A DNA stretch of 64,000 bases from Sphaerolaimus hirsutus (taxonomy: Eukaryota; Nematoda; Chromadorea; Monhysterida; Sphaerolaimidae). This document shows, one piece after another, positions 44,292-55,198 of this stretch (its first letter is position 1; each line of letters starts with the position of its first letter). The notes under the pieces were generated by a model. The model searched no databases, was not told where the DNA came from, and saw nothing but the letters and a program-made list of their open reading frames with translations. A program made the translations under genes and the position numbers. The stretch is from the NCBI GenBank assembly GCA_964036195.1, contig OZ038450.1, positions 31,560,794-31,624,793 on the forward strand, in the 5' to 3' direction.

Positions 44292-44717
44292 GGGGGCAGT
44301 CCCAAGCCCTGTAAAGTGTAAAGTAAAGTGTCAAATGTAAAGTTAAGTGTCAAGTCAAATGTCAAATGTAAAGTCAAGTGTAAAGTCAAATGTCAAATGT
44401 AAAGTAAAGTGTCAATTGTGTATCCAAATCTGATTTTTCGTATCCAAATCTTATGTTTTTGTGTCCAAATCTTATGTCGAAAAATAAGATTTGGATACAA
44501 ATACATAAGATTTGGATACAAAAAAATAAGATTTGGATACACAATTGACACTTTACTTTACATTTGACATTTGACTTGACACTTGACTTTACATTTGACA
44601 CTTTACTTTACATTTGACATTTGACTTGACACTTGACTTTACACTTGACATTTGACTTGACACTTTACTTTACATTTGACACTTTACTTTACACTTTACA
44701 GGGCTTGGGATTGGCAC
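44292..44717. mobile_element. GGTGCCA-type MITE with GTAAAGTG words and TATCCAAAT core
   Basis: GGGGCAGTCCCAAGCCCTG and CAGGGCTTGGGATTGGCACC are ends. Each half is a run of GTAAAGTGTCAAATGTAAAG-type words. The centre, about 44415-44545, repeats ATCCAAATCTTATGTCG and its complement, matching the centre of 19567-19977. Confidence 0.8.
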
Positions 44718-45222
44718 CTGGTCTGGCAGCAAGAATGAAACCAGGTAATAAAACCTATTTTCAAGCTTTTTTAGTTGGGCAGTCTCCAATCTTCCCCTCT
44801 CTTTACAGTTTTTCACACAAAAATTGTATTCGTCGCCATTTCGCAGATGAGTGTTGTTATGAAAATTTGTTTGGAACTGGTGATATGCATATTTATTTGT
44901 TTATATTTATTAAAATAAAAAAGGATGTTTCGACCAACAATGGGTAAGTTCTCCACAAAAAAACACTTTCTGTGTTTTGAGTTTTTCAAAAATGAATACC
45001 TGTGTTTTGAGTTTTTTTCTGGAAAAAAACTTGAGTAACTCTGTTTTTATTTCTGTGTTTTTTTGTAAAAACTCGAGTTTTTTTAGTTTTTTTTCTTCTA
45101 AAAAACTCGAGGTTTTTTTCCAAAAATTTTGTGTTTTCCCCCAAAAAATTCTGATTTACAGCATTTCGATCTGGGACCAGTGGTTTTTTAAATAAAAAAA
45201 TTGGTTTTGCACATGTTTTAAC

Positions 45223-45735
45223 TAGGGTGTCAAATTTCCGTTTTCCGTTTTCCGTTTCCGTTTTCCGCAGGCAAATTTTTTCTGTTTTCTGTTCCGTTTT
45301 CTGGCTGCTGAATTTTTTTTCTCTGTTTTCCGGCAACTTTTTTTCCATTTCCGTTTTTTCCGGCTCATTTTCCACTTTCCGGCTAAATTGATTTTTTCCA
45401 CTTTTTTCCGTTTTTCGCCTCACTTTCCAGTTTTTCTGCCTTTTTACCATTTTCCGCCTCAATTTTCCATTTTCCTGCCTCATTTTACCTTTTTCTGGCT
45501 CAACTTTCTGTTTTCTGATCAGCCAAACTGGTAAAAATTCATGCAGATTGTCAATGATGTAAAAAAATTTCTGTTTCCAGCAAAATTACTGCAATTTTAT
45601 TCCACTTCCAGCAAAATTTCAGCAAGTTTTTTCCATGTCCGTGCAAATTAGATTTTTCCGTTTCCATTTTTCCGGCCTCTTTTTCCGTTTTCCGGCTGCT
45701 GAAATTTTTTTTTCTGTTTCCGTTTTCCGCCAAGT
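45223..45735. mobile_element. TAGGGTGTCA hAT element, left part
   Basis: TAGGGTGTCAAATTTCCG opens 500 bp of TTTTCCGTTTTCCG-type words. The other end was not found. Confidence 0.65.
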
Positions 45736-45906
45736 GCAATTTTTTTGTGTTGTGTTTGTGTTGATTCTGCCAGTTTTCCGGGTAAATGCTGTTCTTTGAT
45801 CACATTTCAATTGATAGACATTTGGGTTAACATTTATGTTTCAAAATGTTAAAAATTCTGCGTTCATTTGCACTTGATAAACTATAAAAGTGACAAAAAG
45901 TAAAAG

Positions 45907-46303
45907 TACCGTATTTCTCCGTGTAAACCGCCCGGGTGTTATACAAAACCGAGGCACTTTTCAGTAACCTTTTTCAAAAACTTGTATAACGCCCGGGCGT
46001 TAAATCATTGCGAGGGGGCGTGATGCTGCGAAAATTTTTGCTTAAAAATTTACATATTTTGTGCACAGAATTCAATGGAAAAACGTCCATTCCGCAGAAT
46101 AACAATGCGTGCCGCAAGGCACAACGTTCAAATAGTTCAAACCATATTGGACGTTTCATTACTGTTCAGCTTGATTTGTCCTGTAAAATTTTTCACTTCG
46201 CTTATGTTTTTGAAACCATGCATAACGCCCCGGGGGGGCTATAAAGCTGTATAACGCCCCGGGCGTTGTGCACGGGGTGCGGTTTACACGGAGAAATACG
46301 GTA
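45907..46303. mobile_element. TACCGTATTTCTCC MITE with TATAACGCCCGGGCG words
   Basis: ACCGTATTTCTCCGTGTAAA and its complement are the ends, flanked by TA. Inside, TATAACGCCCGGGCG-type words repeat at both sides. Only the outermost TACCGTATTT is shared with the CGAAATAC type. Confidence 0.8.
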
Positions 46304-46334
46304 AGTGCACATCGATTTTCCCTAAAAATGTATA

Positions 46335-46991
46335 TACCGTATTTTCTTGAAATACCCTCTCCCCCTTGGTATTAACCGTATTAACCCTCCCCTCGGAAAA
46401 ACCTCAGGTGTTTTTCTCAGCTGGGGAAAAATACACCCCCCTCGAAGTACCCCCGTCTGGAATTTATGTACATCATGTATGCAATGCATATTGGCCGCAG
46501 TTTGTATCGCAGATACACATATTTACATATATTACTTTGTGTAGCGATGGACGTTGATATGGGGCAGGCCTGATACGCACATCTGCCCGTTACGCACATT
46601 TGCCCGTTTTTTTCACTTGACACTTTTTCAAGTGATTTTCAGATATCAGTGAAGTGGAAAAAGTTCACTAATGTCATTGCGCAACTTTTTTTCACTTCAC
46701 TTATATCTGAAAATCACTTGAAAAAGTGTCAAGTGAAAAAAACGGGCAAATGTGCGTAACGGGCAGATGTGCGTATCAGTGCACCCCCGTTGATATGTCC
46801 AAATATTCCTACTTGGACACTTTGATTACCGGTTTTGGGTATATAAAACGGTACTCTTTATATGAGTTTCGCGAAAATTTCTGACGAAATAATGAACCCC
46901 GGCCTCGGATCATCCCCCCTCGAAATAACCCCCTTAAAAATTACACTCTGAAAGAATAAACCCCATGGGGGTATTTTGAGAAGATACGGTA
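46335..46991. mobile_element. TACCGTATTTTC MITE carrying a nested TACGCACA-word MITE
   Basis: TACCGTATTTTCTTGAAATA at 46335 and GGGTATTTTGAGAAGATACG at the right end. The insertion 46561-46788 splits it. Confidence 0.65.
46561..46788. mobile_element. TACGCACA-word hAT-type MITE, short clean copy
   Basis: GGGGCAGGCCTGATACGC and CAGTGCACCCCC are flanked by a perfect GTTGATAT (46553-46560, 46789-46796). It is the shortest copy (228 bp) and has only one CTTGACAC/GATATCAGTGAAGTG block, so it shows the minimal form of the family. Confidence 0.9.
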
Positions 46992-47028
46992 TTCCAGCGA
47001 CATTATTTACACCTAACAATGCGAGAGT

Positions 47029-47200
47029 ATTGCGCCATGCGACAAAAGCAACATGGCGCTTTCCGCCGCCAGCGCCAGGCATTTTGTTGCTGGCGCCGGG
47101 CGAAAAAAACGCCGAGCGCCAAAAGCGCCATGGCGCGTTTCATGGCGTCAAGCGCCAATGGCGCCACAGCAAGATAGCGCCAGCGCCATGATGCTTTTAC
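47029..47200. mobile_element. GGCGCC-word hAT-like remnant
   Basis: GCGCCAGGC, GCCAAAAGCGCCATGGCGCG and GCGCCAATGGCGCC words are present, with blurred ends. Confidence 0.55.
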
Positions 47201-47340
47201 AACACTTCAAAACACAAAAAAATAGATGGCGAGCACGGTCAAAGCGTTCTAATCGATAAAAATTTTCAAATAAATGCTTCATATTAAATAAAATATGGTT
47301 CAAGTTTCATGAAAAAATAAAACTATGATCAAACTAAAAC

Positions 47341-47806
47341 ATGACATTTTACAGTGTCTTTTACATGATAAATGACCCTTTACAGGGTCTTTTACATGAC
47401 ACATGGCATTTTATAGGGTCTTTTACATGGCAGATGACATTTTAAAGGGTCTTTCACATGATACATGACATTTTACAGGGTCTTTTACATGACACATGGC
47501 ATTTTACAGGGTCTTTTACATGACACATGACATTTTACAGGGTCTTTTACATGATACATGGCATTTTACAGGGTCTTTTACATGACACATGGCATTTTAC
47601 AGGGTCTTTTACATGACACATGACATTTTACAGGTTTTTTTACATGACACATGACATTTTACAGGGGGGTTTTTACATGACATATGACGTTTTACAGGGT
47701 CTTTTACATGACACATGACATTTTACAGGGTCTTTTACATGACACCTGACATTTTACAAGGCTTTTAAATGACACATGACATTTTACAGGGTCTTCGGGA
47801 TCGGGC
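47341..47806. repeat. Tandem array of about 33-bp units
   Basis: About fourteen units of TGACATTTTACAGGGTCTTT followed by TACATGACACA. The words match the TTTACAGGG words of the GGTGCCA-type MITEs (29360-29550), so the array probably grew from one subterminal region. Confidence 0.85.
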
Positions 47807-48027
47807 CACCCGGAATGTCAAATATTTACTTAAACTTTGGCCAGAGATAAAGTAGGTAATTAAGTGTGTAGGTATTTACGCGAGATACATGTGGAAATAA
47901 ACAGAACACCATAAGAATACATGAGTTCTCATTTTAATTCGCGTTTCACGTTACTCGCCAATTCTTATTTCTCAAATGGTATTCCACATTGCGTATACTC
48001 GGCGGACGTGACACTCTGCCGTCGCAC

Positions 48028-48242
48028 TCATTTATGTCTCACGTTGGAAGCGTGCCAATGATGATAACGCATGCGATTTTTGTATGAAAGATGAAGAAGT
48101 CATTGTTGTGAATAAGCTTACGTATGGCGTTAAAACAGAGATGAGTTTTTTCAACTTTTTATGAAAATCACATGCGTAAAAAAATCGTTGGCACGCTTCC
48201 AGCGGGAATCGCCCGTGCAGGGTGTAAAGTGACTGGAGTAAA
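48028..48242. mobile_element. CACGTTGGAAGCGTGCCAA hairpin MITE
   Basis: GGAAGCGTGCCAATGATGAT and its complement, with internal GCATGCGATTTT/AAAATCACATGC arms, end in GTGACTGGAGTA. A relative lies at 63598-63722; end pieces occur near 2600, 13690 and 37260. Confidence 0.6.
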
Positions 48243-48286
48243 ATTGGCAACAGATTGAGTTATTGCTCTACACCGGTGGCGCGGTC

Positions 48287-48424
48287 AGTCACAGACATGT
48301 CAAGTAAAATAACTGTCAAGTGAAGTGTAAAGTTACCCTTGAATTTCTTAAATTGAATGTAAATTTACCTTAATTAAATTATTTATTTTATTTTACATTT
48401 TACAACGTCTGGAATTGGCACCCG
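48287..48424. mobile_element. Small MITE with TGTCAAGTAAA words and TGGCACC end
   Basis: TGTCAAGTAAAATAACTGTC words on the left and TTATTTTACATTTTACAACG with GGAATTGGCACC on the right. Probably an eroded member of the GGTGCCA-type group. Confidence 0.45.
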
Positions 48425-48426
48425 TT

Positions 48427-48867
48427 TACCGTATTTCTTCTAATAGAAGGGCGCTCTTCTATTTTTTTGTAAACTTTTTTACCCACCCTTCTATTGGAGA
48501 CGCCCTTCTATTCGAGACTGCCCTTCTATTTTTTTCGCCATTTTTCGGCGAATTTTTTTTCATGTTCTGCCAAGGTTTTTCAAAGTGTTATACCAGAGAC
48601 GGTTCATAGAATGATGATTTATAGAGTCCATTCAACATTTGATGTTAAATAAGCACCAAATCAATTGTCAAAAGCCACTAAAGTACAGTGTCCGCTGATA
48701 TTTTTAATTTTTTCATCCATTTGGCACGATTCCAGCCCTTTCTGTACCTTCTATTGGAGACCGGCCTTCTATTGATTTCGTGGCCAGAAATAAGTCGAAA
48801 AAGTGTACCTTCTATTGGAGACGCCCTACTATTGGAGACCCGCCCTTCTATTAGAAGAAATACGGTA
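48427..48867. mobile_element. TACCGTATTTCTTCTAATAG MITE with CTTCTATTGGAGAC words
   Basis: TACCGTATTTCTTCTAATAG and its complement are both intact. GCCCTTCTATTGGAGACG-type words repeat just inside both ends. The centre is AT-rich and non-coding. Confidence 0.8.
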
Positions 48868-49409
48868 TCTAAGATATTGACCAAACAGCAGACAGAAAAT
48901 GATAAAATAGTGGATGGCTATTGCTGAAAACGGATAATGCTGAGCTGGTATCTCCCATTTGCACATGCAAATCTATTTGCACAGAAAACTTAGCTTGCCC
49001 ACCCACAAACGTCTAATGAGCTCAAAACGGCACAAATAAAACACGTTAAAAATCTTAAACAAGAAAATTCACCAATCAATGATCACTTGCACTGGGCCGT
49101 CGGTCAAAATAACTCCGCCTTTATTTTCCCCAGGTTCACTTTTACACAGCGAAAAACGATTTTTCTCTGCGTTTTGGCTTTTCACAAATGCATTTTCCGA
49201 CGCACATCGTCAAAATCAGACAAGAGCAGGTGAGAAGTAGTGCGGCCAGCGCCATTTTTCTGCGTAATGAAAATTAAAAAATTCCAAATAAAATCGAAAA
49301 TTTGAAAACGTTTTCGAATTTACGAATCTTTCTTTGCCATCGTTAAAGGTATGGAAACTAGCCAAAAATAAAATTATACTTTTGCATATGTCTCAAAACT
49401 ACCAGAGAA

Positions 49410-49935
49410 CAGAGTTGATATTGGGTATTTACTTTTACTCTGAAATAGCGTAAAACTGCGTACTGGGTAAATAAACACTCATGGGTACAATACTTTAATT
49501 TTACCAGTACCCATCTGTACGCGTAATTTTGCATCAGTACTGGGTACTTCTGGGTATTTCAGAAAATTCAAGTATGCCCACAAAAAGCAAAAAAGTAACC
49601 ACGTATGAATTGTATGCCTTCATTGATTTTTATTTTCACGTGTAATCTGTTCTTAGAATGCGGTCATATATTGACTAAACTTAGTGTCACTTACTTTAAG
49701 CACCCATCTACCCCAAAAATAATAGATTCTATGCTCCCATGACAATAAATACTTGATTTATGCAAAAATACTTGAAAAAAATACTTTTACACAATTTTAC
49801 TCAAGTACTGGGAAAAAACAATGTATTTTACCCAGGTATTTTTTGAGTATGAAAGTGATATGAAATGAAAGTGAGTATGAAAGTATTTATAAATACGGGT
49901 ACTTTTGAAAAAGTTCAGTACTTATAACAACTCTG
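49410..49935. mobile_element. CAGAGTTG hAT MITE with GTACTGGGTA words
   Basis: CAGAGTTG and CAACTCTG are flanked by CCAGAGAA and CCAGAAAA (one mismatch). Words are GGGTA and GTACTGGGTA on the left and AAGTAC-like on the right. It lies 18 bp from the next CAGAGTTG element. Confidence 0.75.
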
Positions 49936-49953
49936 CCAGAAAACACTATCTAA

Positions 49954-50753
49954 CAGAGTTGCGAAAGCGTATTTACGCTCACCCTAAATACCCGGGTAAA
50001 TGGGTATTTATACTTACGCTTACGCTTACGCTTTCATAAAAATACCCTGTACGCTTTATTACGCTTTCCCGGCCGAAATACCCGGGTACTAAAAGCGTAA
50101 AAAAGTTTTTCACATGGTCCAGTTTTATGCTTTTGTAAAAAGTGTAAAAATACAAAAAAGAAAGTGAACGAAACTGCATACCAAAAAAATGACTGCATGT
50201 GCGCAGTGATGCACTGGAAATCGTGGCACATGTATTTACAAATTTTGTCGCAATATGAATGTCACCTTTATACTGTGTCCTCGGGCAAAATATTTAGATG
50301 GCTTTAGAATAGAAATTTTGCGGCTGAAAATGCACGACGTCCGAGTTCGAAAATGAAGATGACATAAGTATGTAGTATGTCTTACGTTTACGCTATTAGA
50401 AGAAATGCGGTAAGTATTTATGACAATTAGGTATCAATACATTGCAAAAATCGACAGCACAAAGTCCGCGTTCGGAAATGAAGAATTATTAACTGTCGCT
50501 GTCGATTAATTGCTATCAACATCTAAGGGCAGACTACCAAGTAGACATCCGGAAAATGTCGCTGAAAGCTTGATTTTGAACGAATTCACTGAGCAAAAAC
50601 TCCCTGAATTTTTTTTACGCTTACGCTTTATTTTACGCTTTCCTAGGTATTTAAAAAATACCTTACGCTTTTAGTATCCACACTCAAAATTTGGAAAGTG
50701 TATTTACGCTTACGCTTACGCTTTCCAAAAATACCGGTATTTTAACAACTCTG
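49954..50753. mobile_element. CAGAGTTG hAT MITE with AAGCGT words
   Basis: CAGAGTTGCGAAAGCG and TTAACAACTCTG are ends. Triple arrays TTACGCTTACGCTTACGC lie at both sides. Read from the right end, the backbone GGTATTTTTGGAAAGCG is the same as in 11281-11784 and 55486-56269. No perfect 8-bp duplication was found. Confidence 0.8.
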
Positions 50754-50929
50754 CTAGGTATCTAACCCAATCTGGTGTTCCACAATCACAGTGAGCGTAG
50801 AATTAAATTTCGGATCAGCGTTCATGTCAATTTTGATATTGATGTCCATGTTGGATTTCGCAGTGCCATTGTGGGCGGAGCTTGATTTTATTTTTTTGCT
50901 GAAAATTGGGTAGGTTCTGGGACCAGTTC

Positions 50930-51141
50930 CGCAAGTGGAAAAGTTAAGAGTTTAAACTTAAGAGTTGAGTAAAATGATAAATGACAAGTTATGAGAAAAT
51001 TTAAGAGTTAAGAGTTGAGTAAAACGACAAATGATTTTACTCAACTCTTAACTTTTAACTTTACTCTTAACTTATCATTTATCATTTTACTCAACTCTTA
51101 ACCCTTCACTCTTAACTTTTCCACTTGCGGAACTCGCCCCT
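50930..51141. mobile_element. GGACCAGTTCCGC MITE with TTAAGAG words
   Basis: GACCAGTTCCGCAAGTGG and CCACTTGCGGAACTCGCCCC enclose TTAAGAGTTGAGTAAAATGA words in inverted halves. Confidence 0.7.
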
Positions 51142-51480
51142 GGTAGTCGGTGCTGCATCCATGTCGTTTCCCAGAGTGAATGGTTGGAATTGGAATGGCT
51201 GTTGAACGGTGGTTGCCGAGTTTTGGCCGCATTGAATTTCCAGAAGTGAACCCAATCTCAGTCTGTGAGTGGTGATGAGCATTGCAGAAATAATGTGAGT
51301 AAACTCGGCAGACATGAAACGAGTCAGCTTTCCTGCTTTTATGTACAAGTAAGATATGTCTCAAATTCGAATTCGAACGGACGGATTCTGTTCGATTCAC
51401 AGTTTATTTAAACCGATTGAACTTTCAAATGTGTAAAATAAATGGATTAAGCAGGAGTATAAATACACGAGTCGGGAAGC

Positions 51481-51894
51481 TACCGTATATCCTTGAATAA
51501 GACCCCCCCCCCTTGAAAAATACCCCCCCTTGAATAACACCCCCCTGTTGGCCAGGTGAGGAAAAAATAACGCCCCCCCTTGAATAACTCCCCCCTCTTG
51601 AATAAGTCCCCCCTCTGGGTAAAACGACAATGTGTATTTTAATGATTCAGACGCCGATGAACACGAATTTTAGGATGGATACGTTGTTTTTGTTCTTGTT
51701 GAACTGGTCATTTTCTGCATTAGATGTGTTGACGGAATGCATACAAACAATGAATAAAGTGAAAGTTTTCCTGGAAGTTCTGAGGAAAAAATAACTCCCC
51801 CCCTTGAATAGTACCCCCCCTTGAATAACTCCCCCCTCCAAAACCTCTGACGAAATAATAACGCCCCTGGGGTCTTATTCAAGGATATACGGTA
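51481..51894. mobile_element. TACCGTATATCCTTGAATAA MITE with TTGAATAACTCCCCC words
   Basis: TACCGTATATCCTTGAATAA and its complement are complete. CCCCCCTTGAATAAC words repeat three to five times at each side, and the inner part of the ends carries the same word. Confidence 0.8.
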
Positions 51895-52321
51895 GATATC
51901 TCGCTCAAACAGTGCTAACAAATTCCTTAAAAGTACGAATGTGATAGATATCCGGTATCTTAACTTGGCGCGCGTCGGGTTACGTATTATACGAATGAGG
52001 TGAAAGACGCAGAATTTACGTTTACGTTACTCATTACGTCTGTGGAATCCAATTAAGTGACTGGAAATGATTGCAAATGTGTCAACTAGGGTGTGGGCCG
52101 CCATTTGTGATCATTTCCGGTCGATTTATTGCATTCCGCAGCCATAATCAGTGACGCGAACCTGCGTTTTTTGCTCTCTTTTGTTTGAAACGCAAGGAAC
52201 TTGGACGTGAGCCAAATTCAAATGTGACCCTATCGTTAGTTCATACCGCACTCGTACAAAAATTTCTTAGACCAATGACTTCCATAATGTCCGCCGAGTT
52301 TATGTATAATATTTTTTGAAT

Positions 52322-53389
52322 GCCGTATTACTTAGAATTAACCTCCTTGAATTAACCCCCCCCCCCTCGAAATACCCCCATCCCCTAAAATTGAGTGTAA
52401 CCAGAACGTACATGACATATACCGCAGTTTGTGATCCATACAATGCAGAACACACGTTAGTTCCAATGATTGAGTGACGTTAGGGAAGGGTTGATGTGTA
52501 TATACACACAGCAAAAACAGGGCTGGTGATCTGCCGTGATCTGTGGTGAAGTGTCTTCAGACAGGCACTTCAACACACTTCACGGATGCAAAAGCACTTT
52601 TTTCTTGAAGAAATTTCTCGTGAAGACACGTCACAGATGGTCAGGCATTTTAAAAATTTGTTGTGCATTTGTGAAGTGTATTCATGGATGGTGCAAGCAG
52701 TGTGACATGCAATAACATATAATGCAATTCTGCAGTGAAGACACTTCACAAAATAAGAAACGCTGCCCTGAAATGGGTGGCGTTTGTGAAGTGCCTTCAC
52801 AAACAGCATTCGTGAAGCGCTTGTGAAGTGCATTCCGATGATGATCAGGTGTGATCAGGCTCTGAAGTGTGATCACGAGCAGTGAAGTGCCTGGTGATCA
52901 GGCGTGATCAGGCTCTGAAGTGTGATCATGAGCAGTGAAGTGCCTGGTGATCAGGCGTGATCAGGCTCTGAAGTGTGATCATGAGCAGTGAAGTGCCTGG
53001 TGATCAGGCGTGATCAGGCTCTGAAGTGTGATCACGAGCAGTGAAGTGCCTGGTGATCAGGCATGATCAGGCTCTGAAGTGTGATCACGAGCAGTGAAGT
53101 GCCTGGTGATCAGGCGTGATCAGGCTCTGAAGTGTGATTACGAGAGGCACTTCCAACCGCTTCAGTGCACTTCACAAGCGTTTTTTTTGCTGTGACAGTT
53201 AAATATGCCTATAAACACATATACACCTATGTAATTGTTTGATTTAAAACGTCTGAGTATGGGGAATTTACAAAAAAATTTGTCGAAATAATAGACCCCC
53301 CTCGAATAAACCCCCCCTCAGATTATCCCCCCTTAAATTTTGCTGGCAAAATAATAAACCCCCTGGGGGTATCTCGAGGTAATACGGTA
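52322..53389. mobile_element. TGCCGTATTAC MITE carrying a nested CACAGC MITE
   Basis: TGCCGTATTACTTAGAATTA opens and GGTATCTCGAGGTAATACGG closes. C-run words lie inside both ends and the insertion 52507-53194 occupies the middle. Confidence 0.65.
52507..53194. mobile_element. CACAGCAAA MITE with a 53-bp tandem expansion
   Basis: CACAGCAAAAACAGG and GCGTTTTTTTTGCTGTG are ends. Between 52861 and about 53140 the unit TCTGAAGTGTGATCA(C/T)GAGC... repeats with a 53-bp period (starts at 52861, 52914, 52967, 53020, 53073, 53126), nearly without change. Confidence 0.85.
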
Positions 53390-53411
53390 TATACTTTAAC
53401 TCTAAATACAA

Positions 53412-53450
53412 TAGTGATGTAAAAAATGCCATGGCGCTTTTCTGACCTTC
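53412..53450. mobile_element. Possible 39-bp relic of a GGCGCC-word hAT element
   Basis: TAGTGATGTAAAAAATGCCA starts the piece and it is flanked by AAATACAA on both sides (53404-53411, 53451-53458). It has the family's first end but not the expected ATCACTA at the other. Confidence 0.45.
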
Positions 53451-53869
53451 AAATACAATGCAAATGGCACAACACAAAACCACGTGAAAAGCTCAGGTGC
53501 TTTAAATGCAAAATAAAAAGTGTAAGAAAGAGTGCGACATTTTCTACACAATGTATCCTATATTAAACATCTTGCTCGCTTTACACGCTAAATTACAGGC
53601 CGCATCCAGATATTTTTGGCAACGTCAATGTCCCCTGTGGCCGCGGGGGTGCAGCAACTGGGGTCCCCCCGGGGATGCTGATAGATAAATGTTGGGGCTA
53701 CCCAACACTTTATTTTGATTGGCTCCAACATTTCTGGGGCCGAGATATTTACAACTTTTTGAAAAAATTGTTTTAACGAAGTCGAGATTTTATTGACCGG
53801 GTCTTTATAAAACTTTTTCTAACGCAACACAGCCATTAATTTTAATATCTTCCGCATTGCCTGGATCAC

Positions 53870-54011
53870 AAACTGTAGTTTTTGTCATTTAGGTTCTCTT
53901 TACACTCAATTTGGGGGGGGGTATTTCGATGGGTGGGGTCTAATAAATTCATAGTGTCCATTTTGAGGGGGCGGGGTATTTTGAAGGTGGATAATTTGAG
54001 GAAATACGGTA
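53870..54011. mobile_element. TACCGTATTT MITE, 3' part
   Basis: G-run words GGGGTATTTCGATGGG end in GAGGAAATACGGTA. Interior family words lie just before. The 5' end was not found. Confidence 0.6.
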
Positions 54012-54094
54012 CATACTTTTAAATTTAAACTGAGTAACTCTTCACAACTTTTATTAAAGCTTTGAATTGAACTTCACCGAGCGTAGGCACTCAC

Positions 54095-54189
54095 CTTTCT
54101 CCCCATTCGCTGCCCAGTGCGCAATATTTTTCTGGTAGAATAAGCTTGGTCACGCCCATATACCCATATTGAACCCAATCGACATCAGC
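54095..54189 (-). CDS. Exon Y of an unrecognised minus-strand gene
   Basis: Acceptor ATGCCAAG| and donor GAGAAAG|GTGAGTGCC bound 95 bp, open in phase 0: ADVDWVQYGYMGVTK, then LILPEKYCALGSEWGE. The exon upstream on this strand (55199-55311) ends on a complete codon, so the phases fit. The paralogous exon is 36409-36500. No known domain was assigned. Confidence 0.6.
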
Positions 54190-54504
54190 CTTGGCATGTA
54201 TTTATTTTTGTTGTACATTCACAGATTACTCAAATGATAGTAAACACCTGCCCACTCAGATCCGGCCCCCTATTTTTAATTTCTCTGCGGAAGCTCTATT
54301 TCCGGATGTGAGCAGGCTGGAGAGCTAAAACTTGGGTGGTATATAGGGGTAACCCCCTCTACTAATCATGAATGTTCAGGGCCGCGGCGACTCACTACAG
54401 TGGGTCGCCATATGCATTAAATATTTTTTGGTGTTTTTACTGTCCCACACAGATCCGGCCCCCACATTATTTCTTACACTACGGTTTGAAAAAGGGACGC
54501 AAGG

Positions 54505-54718
54505 CATCCATGGTGCCACACAATTGTGGCGCCATGGCGCAGCCATTTGGTGCCCTAAATAGAACCAGCGTCATTCCATCACTAGTCCGAGAAACCGTGT
54601 TGGCGCCATTGCGGCGCTTTTTCAGAACTGCGCGCCAGGCACCAAGGGCGCCACACAAAGATGGCGCCCATTGGCGCAATCTAATGGCGCCAGCGCCGTG
54701 GCGCCATTCCATCAGTAA
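54505..54718. mobile_element. GGCGCC-word hAT-like pieces in an intron
   Basis: Two blocks end in TTCCATCACTA (about 54581-54591) and ATTCCATCAGTA (about 54718). They lie between exons X and Y of the minus-strand gene. Confidence 0.55.
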
Positions 54719-54955
54719 TCTGCAAATTTGGTTTTGTTTGAATTGATCCTCTGATATAAAAATGTTGTTCAAGTTTAATTAAAAATATAGTTTAAAAAAA
54801 TGTGTGAAAAAATTGGTTGAAAAATAGAACGGCGGCAGCCTCCAATACACCGGCAGGTAAAAAGTTATTAAACATGCATTTTTTCACCTGTTAGGTATTT
54901 CTTAGGAAAATGTCAGTCATTTTCGTTTTCTATGTAGGTATGTCCAAATTGATTT

Positions 54956-55172
54956 AACGTAAATACGGATTTCTCGAGTAAACGTAAATACGTATTTCTC
55001 GAGTAAACGTAAATACGTATTTCTCGAGTAAACGTAAATACGTATTTCTCGAGTAAACGTAAATACGTATTTCTTGAGTAAACGTAATTACGTATTTCTC
55101 GAGTAAACTTAAATACGTATTTCTCGAGTAAACGTAAATGCGTATTTCTCCAGTAAACGTTAATACGTTTGT
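54956..55172. repeat. 25-bp tandem array containing AAACGT
   Basis: About eight and a half units of GTAAACGTAAATACGTATTT followed by CTCGA, nearly identical. The AAACGT and AAATACG elements match the words of the CAGAGTTG hAT group. It lies in the intron just downstream of exon X. Confidence 0.9.
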
Positions 55173-55198
55173 ACAACAATGCTGTGCATTTCACTCAC

